The position numbers were made by a program, and so were the translations under genes. A model generated the notes under the pieces. It saw nothing but the letters and a program-made list of their open reading frames with translations. It was not told the origin of the DNA and did not search any database. Below are positions 16,038-23,976 of a stretch of DNA of 64,000 nucleotides, one piece after another; the first letter of the stretch is position 1, and every line of letters starts with the position of its first letter. This DNA is from CAJCIY01 sp964245825 (GTDB lineage Bacteria > Actinomycetota > Actinomycetes > Mycobacteriales > CAJCIY01), in assembly GCA_964245825.1 (NCBI GenBank), contig CAXTNT010000003.1, positions 1-64,000 on the forward strand. Reading direction: 5' to 3'.

Positions 16038-17378
16038 TCAGAGGGTCGGCAGGTAGCGGTCCAGCTCGAAGCGGCTGACGGTGCGGCGGTAGTCGTCCCA
16101 CTCGCTGCGCTTGTTGCGCAGGAAGAACTCGAACAGCTGCTCGCCGAGGGTCTCGGCCACCAGCTCCGAGGACTCCATCGCGCCGATCGCGCCGTCGAGG
16201 GAGTCCGGCAGCGCGGTGATGCCCAGGTCGCGCCGCTCGCCCTCCGACAGCGACCAGACGGCATCCTCGGCCCCCGGCGGGAGCTCGTACCCCTGCTCGA
16301 TGCCCTTGAGACCGGCGGCCAGCATCAGCGCATAGGCGAGGTAGGGGTTGCACGCGCTGTCGGGGGCGCGGTACTCGACCCGCGTCGAGTTGCCCTTGGT
16401 CGGCTTGTACATCGGCACCCGCACCAGGGCGCTGCGGTTGTTCAGGCCCCAGCACACGTACGCCGGTGCCTCGTGGCCGCGGATCAGGCGCTTGTAGGAG
16501 TTGACCCACTGGTTGGTGACGGCGGTGATCTCCGCGGCGTGGACCAGCAGCCCGGCGATGAACGAGCGGGCCACCGTGGACAGGTGCAGCTCGTCGGAAC
16601 CGTCGTAGAAGGCGTTGCTGTCACCCTCGAAGAGCGACAGGTGGGTGTGCATCCCCGAGCCGGGCAGGTCGGTGAAGGGCTTCGGCATGAACGAGGCGAA
16701 GATGCCCTGCGACAGCGCGACCTCCTTCATCACCAACCGGAAGGTCATCACGTTGTCGGCGGTGGTGAGGGCGTCCGCATAGCGCAGGTCGATCTCCTGC
16801 TGGCCCGGACCGACCTCGTGGTGGCTGAACTCGACGGAGATGCCCATCCGCTCGAGCATCGTGATCGCCTCGCGCCGGAAGTCGTGTGACGGCCCGCGCG
16901 GGGTGAGGTCGAAGTAGCCGCCGAGGTCGACCGGCGCCGGCGCCTTCTCGCCGATCTCGGGGTGGCCCTTGAGCAGGAAGAACTCGATCTCGGGATGGGT
17001 GTAGAACGTGAAGCCGCGCGCGCTGGCGTGGGAGAGGGCCCGGCGCAGCACCTGCCGCGGGTCGACGGCTGCAGGTGTGCCGTCCGGCATCAGGATGTCG
17101 CAGAACATCCGGGCGGTGCCGGGAGCCTCGTTCACCCAGGGCAGCACCTGGAACGTCGAGGCGTCGGGCCTCGCCAGCATGTCGGCCTCGTAGACGCGGG
17201 CGAAGCCCTCGATCGCCGAGCCGTCGAAGCCGATGCCCTCCGCGAAGGCCCCCTCCAGCTCGGCCGGCGCGACCCCGACCGACTTCAGCACGCCCAGCAC
17301 GTCGGTGAACCACAGCCGGACGAAGCGGATGTCGCGTTCCTCGAGGGTGCGGAGCACGTACTCCTGCTGCTTGTCCAC
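16038..17378 (-). CDS. glnA2: Glutamine synthetase, GlnA2 type
   Basis: A 446-residue protein, the same length as Mycobacterium tuberculosis GlnA2 and alignable from the first residues (DKQQEYVLRTLEERDIRFVR). Active-site segments are present: EIEFFLL, VEFSHHEVGPGQQEID, GSGMHTHLSLF and NRSALVRVP. Where GlnA1 has the adenylylated Tyr, this protein has AVWSLSEGE with Trp, so it should not be a GlnE target. In Streptomyces, GlnA2/A3 relatives are gamma-glutamylpolyamine synthetases rather than ammonium-assimilating enzymes, so polyamine detoxification is possible. The GTG start at 17378 matches the family start; no strong ribosome-binding site is visible. Confidence 0.92.
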   Translation of the reverse strand: MDKQQEYVLRTLEERDIRFVRLWFTDVLGVLKSVGVAPAELEGAFAEGIGFDGSAIEGFARVYEADMLARPDASTFQVLPWVNEAPGTARMFCDILMPDGTPAAVDPRQVLRRALSHASARGFTFYTHPEIEFFLLKGHPEIGEKAPAPVDLGGYFDLTPRGPSHDFRREAITMLERMGISVEFSHHEVGPGQQEIDLRYADALTTADNVMTFRLVMKEVALSQGIFASFMPKPFTDLPGSGMHTHLSLFEGDSNAFYDGSDELHLSTVARSFIAGLLVHAAEITAVTNQWVNSYKRLIRGHEAPAYVCWGLNNRSALVRVPMYKPTKGNSTRVEYRAPDSACNPYLAYALMLAAGLKGIEQGYELPPGAEDAVWSLSEGERRDLGITALPDSLDGAIGAMESSELVAETLGEQLFEFFLRNKRSEWDDYRRTVSRFELDRYLPTL

Positions 17379-17541
17379 GCGGTCATCGTGACAGCCGCCG
17401 GTGAACAGGCGCCGAGAGGGCGAAGGGCTCGCCGTGCTCGAGATGCTGCGGGGCGGACGCCGGACGGCCCTCGAAGCCGAGCCCCGCTTCATGCACCGGC
17501 CGTCTCGGGCCTGCGCTCGGCCGTACGGGAGGATGACCGCC

Positions 17542-19254
17542 GTGCCGATGCCCACCCTGCGCCTCGCCCTCGCGCAGTGCCGCCTGGTCGTCGGCGACCT
17601 GGTCGGCAACGCGGCAACCGTGCTGCGGCTGACCGCCGACGCGGCCGCGGCCGGCGCGCAGCTCGTCGCCTTCCCCGAGATGACGCTGACGGGCTACCCG
17701 CCCGAGGACCTGGTGCTCCGCCGCTCCTTCTCGACCGCCAGCGAGGAGGCCCTGACCCGGCTGGCGAAGGACCTGGACGCCGCCGGTCTCGGCGAGGTGC
17801 CCACCTGCGTCGGCTACCTGCGACGCGAGGACGCGGGCGCCCACAACAGTGCCGCGGTGCTGCACCGCGGCGCCGTCGTCGCCAGCACGGACAAGGTCTT
17901 CCTGCCGAACTACGGCGTGTTCGACGAGGACCGCTACTTCCTCGCCGGCGACAGGTTCGTGGCCGTGACCGTCGCCGGCGTACGGGTCGGGCTGACGATC
18001 TGCGAGGACCTGTGGTGGCCGGGCGGACCGGCGCTGGCCGGCGCGGCCGCGGGCGTCGACCTGCTGCTCTGCGTCAACGGCAGCCCGTACGAGCGGGGGA
18101 AGGCCGGCTTCCGCGAGACGCTCGTCGCGCAGCGCGCGGCCGAAGCGGGTGCACCCGTCGCCTACGTCAACCAGGTCGGCGGGCAGGACGAGCTGGTCTT
18201 CGACGGCGGCTCGTTCGTCGTGGACGCCGCCGGCGTGGTCCTTTCGCGGGCGGCGCAGTTCGTCGAGGAGCTGGTCGTGGTCGACCTGGAGTTGCCGCCG
18301 CACCCGGCGACGGCCGTGGCCGAGGCGGCGGGTCTTCGGATCGACCGCGTGCCCCTCTCGGCGACCTCCGCGCCGCGACCGGGCTCGCGACCGCCGACAC
18401 TGGCACCGCCGCTGACGGCCCTGGCCGCCGACTGGGCCGCGATCGTGCTGGGCACCCGCGACTACGTCGAGAAGAACGGCTTCGCGTCGGTGGTGCTGTG
18501 CCTGTCCGGCGGCATCGACTCCGCGCTCACCGCGACCGCCGCCGTGGACGCGCTCGGCGGGGACCGCGTGCACACGGTCGCGATGCCCTCGGCGTACTCC
18601 AGCGCCCACTCGGTCGACGACGCGGCCGAGCTGGCGCGCCGGCAGGGCACCCGGCACCGCGTCATGCCGATCGCGCCGATGGTCGAGGCGTACCAGCAGC
18701 TCCTGCACCTGACCGGGCTGGCCGAAGAGAACCTGCAGGCGCGCGTTCGCGGCACGCTGGTCATGGCGCTGTCCAACGCCGAGGGTCATCTGGTGCTGGC
18801 CTGCGGCAACAAGAGTGAGCTGGCGACCGGCTTCTCGACCCTCTACGGCGACTCCGCCGGCGGCTTCGCCCCCATCAAGGACATCCCCAAGTCCGAGGTC
18901 TGGGAGCTGGCGCGATGGCGCAACGCGCAGAGCCCGGCAGCACCGCCGATCCCCGAGGCATCGATCAGCAAGCCCCCCTCGGCGGAGCTCGCTCCCGGGC
19001 AGCTCGACTCCGACCGGCTGCCCGACTACGCCCTACTGGACCGGCTGCTGGACGACTACGTCGAGCACGACCGCGGCCGGGCGCAGCTGCTCGCGGCCGG
19101 CTTCGACGCCGAGACCGTGGACCGGACGGTGCGGCTGGTGGACCTCGCCGAGTACAAGCGCCGGCAGAACCCGCCGGGACCCAAGGTCACGCCGAAGGCC
19201 TTCGGCCGCGATCGGCGGCTCCCCATCACGAACCGGTGGCGCGAGGGGTCCTGA
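17542..19254 (+). CDS. nadE: Glutamine-dependent NAD+ synthetase
   Basis: About 570 residues, with an N-terminal nitrilase/amidase domain (residues about 1-270) fused to a C-terminal NAD synthetase domain. The amidase triad segments are visible: FPEMTLTGYPPEDL (Glu), KVFLPNYGVFDE (Lys) and LTICEDLWWPGG (Cys). The synthetase P-loop is LCLSGGIDSALTA, with later motifs CGNKSELATGFSTLYGD and KPPSAELAPGQLD. It makes NAD+ from deamido-NAD+, ATP and glutamine. The GTG 17542 is chosen because GGGAGG at 17527-17532 lies 9 bp upstream; ATG 17533 abuts that site and ATG 17548 is also possible. It is divergent from glnA2. Confidence 0.95.
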   Translation: MPMPTLRLALAQCRLVVGDLVGNAATVLRLTADAAAAGAQLVAFPEMTLTGYPPEDLVLRRSFSTASEEALTRLAKDLDAAGLGEVPTCVGYLRREDAGAHNSAAVLHRGAVVASTDKVFLPNYGVFDEDRYFLAGDRFVAVTVAGVRVGLTICEDLWWPGGPALAGAAAGVDLLLCVNGSPYERGKAGFRETLVAQRAAEAGAPVAYVNQVGGQDELVFDGGSFVVDAAGVVLSRAAQFVEELVVVDLELPPHPATAVAEAAGLRIDRVPLSATSAPRPGSRPPTLAPPLTALAADWAAIVLGTRDYVEKNGFASVVLCLSGGIDSALTATAAVDALGGDRVHTVAMPSAYSSAHSVDDAAELARRQGTRHRVMPIAPMVEAYQQLLHLTGLAEENLQARVRGTLVMALSNAEGHLVLACGNKSELATGFSTLYGDSAGGFAPIKDIPKSEVWELARWRNAQSPAAPPIPEASISKPPSAELAPGQLDSDRLPDYALLDRLLDDYVEHDRGRAQLLAAGFDAETVDRTVRLVDLAEYKRRQNPPGPKVTPKAFGRDRRLPITNRWREGS

Positions 19255-19349
19255 CCCGGTGGTGGCGGCCCGCGCGAGCGGTGCCACCATAGGGGCCTCG
19301 TTTCCGTTCCGGGGACCCTTCGGGGCCTCGAGACCACCGGAGGCACCGC

Positions 19350-20204
19350 ATGACCGATATCCCGTACGCGGCCGCGACCCATCAGCCCGGCGGCCATGAT
19401 GCGCGCACCCGGCGGGTCAGCGTCCGCGACGTCCAGTCCTTCAAGGACCGCGGCGAGCGCTTCCCGATGCTCACCTCGTACGACACGCTGACCGCCGCGA
19501 TCTTCGACGAGGCCGGCATCCCGGTGCTGCTCGTCGGTGACTCGGCCGGCAACAACGTGTTCGGGTACGCCGACACCCTCCCCGTCACCGTCGAGGAGCT
19601 GATCCCGCTGGTGCGCGCGGTGGTGCGCGGCGCACCGCACGCGCTGGTGGTCGCCGACCTGCCGTTCGGCTCGTACCAGGAGTCGGCGCAGCAGGCGGTC
19701 GCCACCGGGGTGCGCTTCCTGAAGGAGGGGGGTGCCCAGGCGGCCAAGCTCGAGGGCGGCGCCCGGCTCACGCCGCAGGTGGACGCCCTGGTGACCTCCG
19801 GCATCCCGGTGATGGGGCACGTCGGCTTCACGCCGCAGTCCGTGCATGCGCTGGGCGGCTACCGGGTGCAGGGCCGCGGGGAGGCGGGCGACCAGCTGAT
19901 CCGGGACGCGCTCGCACTCGCCGAGGCGGGCGCGTTCGCCATCGTGCTGGAGATGGTGCCGGCCGACGTCGCCGAGCGCGTCACCAAGGAGGTGCCGGTG
20001 CCCACGATCGGCATCGGCGCGGGCGCCGGCACCGACGGCCAGGTGCTGGTCTGGCCCGACATGGCCGGCCTCTCCCCGCAGCCCACCCCCAAGCTCGTCA
20101 AGCGGTACGCAGACCTGCGTGGGGGGCTGCTGGCCGCTGCCCGTGAGTATGCCGAGGAGGTCCGCGCCGGTGCGTTCCCCGGCCCCGACCAGACCTACGT
20201 CTGA
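19350..20204 (+). CDS. panB: 3-methyl-2-oxobutanoate hydroxymethyltransferase
   Basis: A 284-residue PanB, which forms ketopantoate from alpha-ketoisovalerate and methylene-tetrahydrofolate in pantothenate/CoA synthesis. It shows FPMLTSYDTLTAAIFDEAGIPVLLVGDSAGNNV, the metal and substrate-binding VVADLPFGSYQ, AAKLEGG, GHVGFTPQSVHALGGYRVQG and IGIGAG. Catalytic Glu lies in LEMVPADVA. A GGAGG ribosome-binding site sits 7 bp before the ATG. The N-terminal extension of about 20 residues before VSVRDV is typical of actinomycetes. Its 3' end overlaps the convergent receptor-like gene by 10 nt. No panC or panD is nearby. Confidence 0.96.
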   Translation: MTDIPYAAATHQPGGHDARTRRVSVRDVQSFKDRGERFPMLTSYDTLTAAIFDEAGIPVLLVGDSAGNNVFGYADTLPVTVEELIPLVRAVVRGAPHALVVADLPFGSYQESAQQAVATGVRFLKEGGAQAAKLEGGARLTPQVDALVTSGIPVMGHVGFTPQSVHALGGYRVQGRGEAGDQLIRDALALAEAGAFAIVLEMVPADVAERVTKEVPVPTIGIGAGAGTDGQVLVWPDMAGLSPQPTPKLVKRYADLRGGLLAAAREYAEEVRAGAFPGPDQTYV

Positions 20205-21049
20205 GCCAGCTGTGAACCCAGCACGGCCCGGGCCCCGGCCAGCGACGGTCCGTACCAGGTCAGGTGGCGCCCGGACACCAGCGCGGCCGGCGCCTCGAAT
20301 GCCTCCGGGCCGTCCTGCGCGGTGAAGGCGTAGGGCTCGTCCGGCAGCACGACGAGGTCATGGGCCGGCAGCGCCGCCGGCTCGATCCGGGGGTAGCGCG
20401 CCGGGGAGCCCGCCAGCACGTTGTCCACGCCCAGCCGCGCGAGCACGTCACCCGCGAAGGTGTCCCGGCCGACTGCCATCCACGGCCGTCGCCAGATCGG
20501 GACCACGGCCGTCCTCCGGGCGCCGACGTGGGGCTCGGCCCAGACCTGCTGGGCCCGGGTCAGCCACGGCGGCTCGGGCACCCCGCAGGCGGCCAGCATC
20601 CGCCGCAGGGACACCAGCGCGGCCGGCACCGTGGTGGGTGCGGTGACCCAGACCGCCAGACCGGCCGCACGGAGGGCGTCCAGGTCGACCGACCGGTTCT
20701 CCTCCTCGTTCGCCAGCACCAGGTCCGGCCGGAGCGCCCGCACCGCCGCGACGTCGGGGTTCTTGGTGCCGCCGATCCGCGTGACCTCGAGCCCGCTGAG
20801 CGCCGCGAGTCGGTGGATCGACTCGATCGAGAAGTAGTGCAGATGGTTGCCGTCCCANNNNNNNNNNCCGCCGATCCGCGTGACCTCGAGCCGGCCGGGG
20901 TGGCTGCACCAGTCGGTGGCGCCGACGACCAGCTCGGCCGCGGTCGCCGCGACCGACTCGGTCAGCGAGGGGACGAGCGAGACGACACGGCGGACCGGCC
21001 GAGGCAGCGACACGTCGCTGCCGAGGTCGTCGACGAGCGCCTCAGACAT
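20195..21049 (-). CDS. Cobalamin/metal-chelate-binding protein-like (BtuF/helical backbone fold), interrupted by assembly gap
   Basis: The protein has the TroA-like helical backbone receptor fold: an N-terminal RRVVSLVPSLTESVAATAAELVVGATDWCSHP, a middle NPDVAAVRALRPDLVLANEEENRS, and a C-terminal VLLPDEPYAFTAQDGPEAF and WYGPSLAGARA. No signal peptide or lipobox is visible, so this is the cytosolic-looking subgroup common in actinobacteria and not a proven transporter subunit. A 10-N gap and about 63 bp of unrelated sequence (20795-20857) split the N-terminal third; removing one copy of the flanking 25-bp repeat would restore a continuous protein of about 250 residues. The ATG overlaps the stop of the upstream F420 reductase gene by 8 nt. 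Confidence 0.8.
   Translation of the reverse strand: MSEALVDDLGSDVSLPRPVRRVVSLVPSLTESVAATAAELVVGATDWCSHPGRLEVTRIGXXXXWDGNHLHYFSIESIHRLAALSGLEVTRIGGTKNPDVAAVRALRPDLVLANEEENRSVDLDALRAAGLAVWVTAPTTVPAALVSLRRMLAACGVPEPPWLTRAQQVWAEPHVGARRTAVVPIWRRPWMAVGRDTFAGDVLARLGVDNVLAGSPARYPRIEPAALPAHDLVVLPDEPYAFTAQDGPEAFEAPAALVSGRHLTWYGPSLAGARAVLGSQLAQT
20770..20892. other. Scaffold gap with chimeric contig end
   Basis: Ten Ns (20858-20867) lie between two identical 25-bp copies (20770-20794 and 20868-20892) of a stretch encoding GLEVTRIGG. The intervening 20795-20857 encodes WDGNHLHYFSIESIHRLAALS, which does not belong to the receptor-like protein and looks like a methyltransferase C-terminal segment. The simplest reading is that the contig end was extended into another locus sharing the 25-mer, then scaffolded with an arbitrary 10-N spacer. 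Confidence 0.85.
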
Positions 21050-21710
21050 CGGTGACGCGGACCCCGGCATGGGCTTTGTAGCGACGGTTGACGCTGATCA
21101 GGTTGGCGGTGAGGGCCTCGACCTGATGGGCGTTGCGGAGCCGGCCCGCATAGATCCCCCGCATGCCCGGCACGCGGGCGGCCAGTTCCTGGACGAGGTC
21201 GGTGGCCGATCGGTCGTCGCCCAGGACCAGGACGTCGGTGTCGATGCTCGCCACGTCCGCGTCGGCGAGCAGCACCGCGGACAGGTGGTGGAACGCCGCG
21301 ACGACGGTGCTGCGGGGCAGTGCCTCGGCCGCCTCCTGCGCCGCACTGCCCGCCTGGACCTGCAGGGCGTAGGCCCCCTGCTTGTCGAACGCCAGCGGGT
21401 TGACGCAGTCCACGACCACCTTGTCGGCGAGTTCGTCGGCGAGCGAGTCCAGCAGCGCGCGGTGACCCTCGTACGGCACCGCGACGACGACCACGTCGGC
21501 GCCGGCGGCCTCGGCGTTGGCCGCGCCGCGCACCGGCAGTCCGGCGGCGGCCAGCGGCTCGGCCGCGGCGGCGGCGCGGCCGGCGTCCCGCGAGCCGAGC
21601 ACGACCTCCAGGCCCGCCGCGGCGAACCGGCGCGCGAGCCCGATTCCCTGCGGACCGGTGCCACCCAGGAGGCCGATGCTGCGGGGCGTGGGGCGGGCGG
21701 GTGTGGTCAC
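21042..21710 (-). CDS. npdG: NADPH:coenzyme F420 oxidoreductase
   Basis: A 222-residue Rossmann protein of the NADPH-dependent F420 reductase family, which passes hydride between NADPH and deazaflavin F420. It has the glycine-rich loop IGLLGGTGPQGIGLARRFA, the NADP-phosphate-binding VVLGSRD, VVVVAVPYEGH, and the family segments VVDCVNPLAFDKQGAYAL and VVAAFHHLSAVLL. The GTG 21710 gives the usual family length; upstream codons are low-complexity. It is the first gene of a coupled pair with the receptor-like protein. It shows the organism makes or uses F420. Confidence 0.92.
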   Translation of the reverse strand: MTTPARPTPRSIGLLGGTGPQGIGLARRFAAAGLEVVLGSRDAGRAAAAAEPLAAAGLPVRGAANAEAAGADVVVVAVPYEGHRALLDSLADELADKVVVDCVNPLAFDKQGAYALQVQAGSAAQEAAEALPRSTVVAAFHHLSAVLLADADVASIDTDVLVLGDDRSATDLVQELAARVPGMRGIYAGRLRNAHQVEALTANLISVNRRYKAHAGVRVTDV

Positions 21711-21872
21711 GACGGCATCCTGGCGCACGCGCGGCGGCGGCCACGCATCTCGCCCTCGGCGGCACGCATCTTGGCCTCGGCAGCCACGCATCCCCGACCG
21801 CGGAGACCACGCTCCCTCGGCCCCGGAGACCACCCGAACGGGTCACGAAGGCCGACACGGCAGGCGAACCGT

Positions 21873-21901
21873 TTGGCAGGCGCCCCCGCGGGGATTAGAC
21901 T
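21873..21901 (+). promoter_or_regulatory. Sigma-70-type promoter of the WhiB gene
   Basis: TTGGCA (21873-21878), a 17-bp spacer, and TAGACT (21896-21901) form a good housekeeping-type promoter about 80 bp upstream of the ATG. The remainder of the 21711-21980 gap, on the npdG side, is repetitive GC-rich sequence with no gene. Confidence 0.65.
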
Positions 21902-21912
21902 CAGGCTCGCTC

Positions 21913-21931
21913 GTGAAAGTTTTCACTTTCA
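21913..21931. promoter_or_regulatory. Palindromic operator candidate in WhiB leader
   Basis: GTGAAA-GT-TTTCAC (21913-21926) is a perfect palindrome that overlaps a second dyad, TGAAAG-N6-CTTTCA (21914-21931). It begins about 5 bp downstream of the predicted transcription start, where a bound protein would block transcription. The binding factor is not known. Confidence 0.55.
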
Positions 21932-21980
21932 TGGACGAGGTGCCAGGAGCCCACCGTCGGAACAGCCAGGAGGACGTGCC

Positions 21981-22328
21981 ATGGCCTACGGCACCACCAC
22001 CCCGACCTCCTTCGAGCCGGGCCCGGAGCACCACCCGGATGCCATCGGTGACGACTGGGAGTGGCAGCTTCGCGGGGCCTGTCGCGGAGCTGACAGCGAG
22101 CTGTTCTTCCATCCGTACGGCGAGCGCGAGCCGTCGCGCAGTCGCCGGGAGCGGGCCGCGCTCTCGATCTGCGCCGGCTGCCCGGTGCTGGTCCAGTGCC
22201 GCCGCTACTCCCTGCAGGCGCGGGAGCCCTACGGCGTCTGGGGCGGCCTCACCGAGACCGACCGCCAGGAGGTCCTGGCCGGCCGGCGCGCACCGCTCGG
22301 TCCGCGCCGCAACTACGTGGTGGCCTGA
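21981..22328 (+). CDS. WhiB-family iron-sulfur transcriptional regulator (WhiB3-like)
   Basis: A 115-residue Wbl protein. The four cluster ligands are Cys34 (RGACRGADS), Cys64 and Cys67 (SICAGCPVL) and Cys73 (VQCRRYS), followed by the beta-turn GVWGG and a basic C-terminal tail (AGRRAPLGPRRN). WEWQLRGACRGADSELFFHP and REPYGVWGGL resemble WhiB3, a redox-sensing partner of sigma region 4, more than WhiB1, WhiB2 or WhiB7. An AGGAGGA ribosome-binding site precedes the ATG. It has a recognisable promoter and palindromic operator, and the fur-family gene follows 45 bp downstream. Confidence 0.93.
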   Translation: MAYGTTTPTSFEPGPEHHPDAIGDDWEWQLRGACRGADSELFFHPYGEREPSRSRRERAALSICAGCPVLVQCRRYSLQAREPYGVWGGLTETDRQEVLAGRRAPLGPRRNYVVA

Positions 22329-22373
22329 CCCACCCGAGGTCCGACACCGACCGCTGCGGAGCAAGATGCAGCG

Positions 22374-22793
22374 GTGGTCGACGCGCAGGAGCGGGCAGCC
22401 GTGCTGCTGCGCGCCGCCGGCCAGCGGGTGACCAAGCCCAGGACCACCGTCCTGGCGGCGCTGGTGGCTGCCGGTTCCGAGCACCTGACCGCCGAGGAGC
22501 TGCTGGAGCGGGTAGGCGGCCCCGTACACCGCGCCACCGTCTACCGCACGCTCGAGGGGCTCGCTGAGGTCGGGCTGGTCGCACCGGTCCGGCTCGGCCG
22601 GGGGATCACCGCCTACCACGTGGCCCACCGGGCGCACCTGCACGCGCAGTGCGACCGCTGCGGCCGGGTGGTCGACGTCCCCGCCGCCGCCCTCGACGAC
22701 ACGACCCGGCGCCTGCGCACGGCGACCGGCTTCCGGCTGGACGGAGCTCGCGCCACCCTGCCAGGCCTGTGCGCCGACTGCGCCGACGCCTGA
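22374..22793 (+). CDS. Fur-family metalloregulator (possibly Nur or Zur)
   Basis: A 139-residue protein with an N-terminal winged helix (GQRVTKPRTTVLAALVAAGSEHLTAEELLERV, then VHRATVYRTLEGLAEVGLV) and a dimerisation domain with two CxxC zinc motifs (CDRC and CADC). The metal-sensing loop reads AYHVAHRAHLHAQC, with alternating His resembling the Nur HxHxH pattern more than classical Fur. This makes it a candidate regulator of the Nur-like box upstream of the Ni/Co permease; that link is inference. It starts with GTG 45 bp after the WhiB gene. Confidence 0.9.
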   Translation: MVDAQERAAVLLRAAGQRVTKPRTTVLAALVAAGSEHLTAEELLERVGGPVHRATVYRTLEGLAEVGLVAPVRLGRGITAYHVAHRAHLHAQCDRCGRVVDVPAAALDDTTRRLRTATGFRLDGARATLPGLCADCADA

Positions 22794-22813
22794 CCTCGGA
22801 CGGGGGCGGGCCC

Positions 22814-22951
22814 TTAGGTGCGGCGGCCTCCGGTCAGCGCGTGGGCCACGCCCACGATGAGAGCCAGGATCAGCCCCAACCAGAGGATGTGCAGGACGAA
22901 GCCCAGACCGCCGAAGATCAGGAACAGGAGGATGGCGAGGATCAGCAACAT
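22814..22951 (-). CDS. Small hydrophobic membrane protein (DUF5670/Lmo0937-like)
   Basis: A 45-residue peptide with two predicted membrane helices (LLILAILLFLIFGGLGFVLHILWLGLILALIVGVAHAL is almost entirely hydrophobic) and a basic tail GGRRT. Length, the LGFVLHILW core and the arginine-rich end match the small single-domain family found in many bacteria near stress genes. The function is unknown. It is divergent from the transglutaminase-like gene. Confidence 0.7.
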   Translation of the reverse strand: MLLILAILLFLIFGGLGFVLHILWLGLILALIVGVAHALTGGRRT

Positions 22952-23105
22952 GCGCCGCGGGTACCCGACGTGGCGAACGCCACACCTGCTGTGCGGATGA
23001 CGGGCCAGAAGCGTGCTTGGATCAACCAGGCGGGACGTCGTCCCCGCCTGTCCGCGCCCAAGCCCGCCGCGTACACCTGAGCACGGTCCGGTCCGGAGGC
23101 ACGCG

Positions 23106-23915
23106 ATGACACAGCTCGTCCGCAGCGTGCGTGCGCGGCTGGCGGTGGACGTCCAGGAGTCCGGCACCATGCTGCTGCAGATCGCCATCGCCGATACGCC
23201 GCTGCTGACCGGCGAGTCGCTGGTCGTCACCTCGGCGGGAAGGGTCCTCGAACCCCAGCTCGTCACGGTGGCCGGCGAAGGTCGCGTGCACCGGTTGCGT
23301 GCGCCCGTCGGCGCCATGGAGATCACGTACGAGGCCACCACCGTGGGTCGGTCGGCCGCGCCATTGGTGACGCCCGCCCAGGAGGTCACGCACCTGCGCC
23401 CCAGCCGCTACGCCGAGGCCGACCGGCTTACCGCCGTCGCGCAGGCAGAGTTCGCCGGCATCGACCGGCCCGATGACCTGCTCGCCGCCGTGTCGTCCTG
23501 GGTCGGCAGCCACCTGGCGTACGTGCCGGGCAGCAGTCGACCCACCGACGGGGCGGTCGAGACGATGCTGCGCCGCCGCGGGGTCTGCCGCGATTACGCC
23601 CACCTGGTGGTGGCCCTGCTCCGGGCGCGGAACGTGCCCGCCCGGATCGCGGCGGTCTACGCGCCGGGCCTGGACCCGATGGACTTCCACGCGGTGGCCG
23701 AGGCGGCGGTCGACGGGGTGTGGTGCGCGGTCGACGCGACGCTGCTCGCCCCGCGGGAGAGCCTGCTGCGCATCTGTACCGGCCGGGACGCCGCCGACAC
23801 GGCCTTCCTGTCCACGTACGGCGGGGCTGCGACGCTGCTGGAGACGGAGGTGTTCGCGGTCGTGGACGGCGTCCTGCCCGCCGACGACGTGCACGCCCTC
23901 GCCAGCATCGGCTGA
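23106..23915 (+). CDS. Transglutaminase-like cysteine peptidase-fold protein
   Basis: A 269-residue protein with an N-terminal beta-rich region (bacterial transglutaminase N-terminal type, about residues 1-95) and a transglutaminase core. The catalytic triad is visible: Cys161 in RRRGVCRDYAHLVVALLRA, His195 in DPMDFHAVAEA and Asp210 in WCAVDAT. It has no signal peptide, so it is cytosolic. Such proteins are protease or amidase-like and often occur with alpha-E/circularly permuted ATP-grasp genes, but none is nearby here. GGAGG lies 6 bp before the ATG. Confidence 0.88.
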   Translation: MTQLVRSVRARLAVDVQESGTMLLQIAIADTPLLTGESLVVTSAGRVLEPQLVTVAGEGRVHRLRAPVGAMEITYEATTVGRSAAPLVTPAQEVTHLRPSRYAEADRLTAVAQAEFAGIDRPDDLLAAVSSWVGSHLAYVPGSSRPTDGAVETMLRRRGVCRDYAHLVVALLRARNVPARIAAVYAPGLDPMDFHAVAEAAVDGVWCAVDATLLAPRESLLRICTGRDAADTAFLSTYGGAATLLETEVFAVVDGVLPADDVHALASIG

Positions 23916-23976
23916 GCCGAGCGGCCGACTTCGGCGGCGGGCGGTGTCAAGGCGGCGGCGCGGGTAGGGGGCGGCC

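Noticed and set aside
20858..20867. In-frame insertion in the receptor-like protein as a real domain
   Set aside because: The added residues are flanked by identical 25-bp copies and an N spacer, which is better explained by a faulty contig join.
23022..23894. Reverse frame opposite the transglutaminase-like gene
   Set aside because: Gln/Arg/His-rich shadow; the forward gene has a complete catalytic triad.
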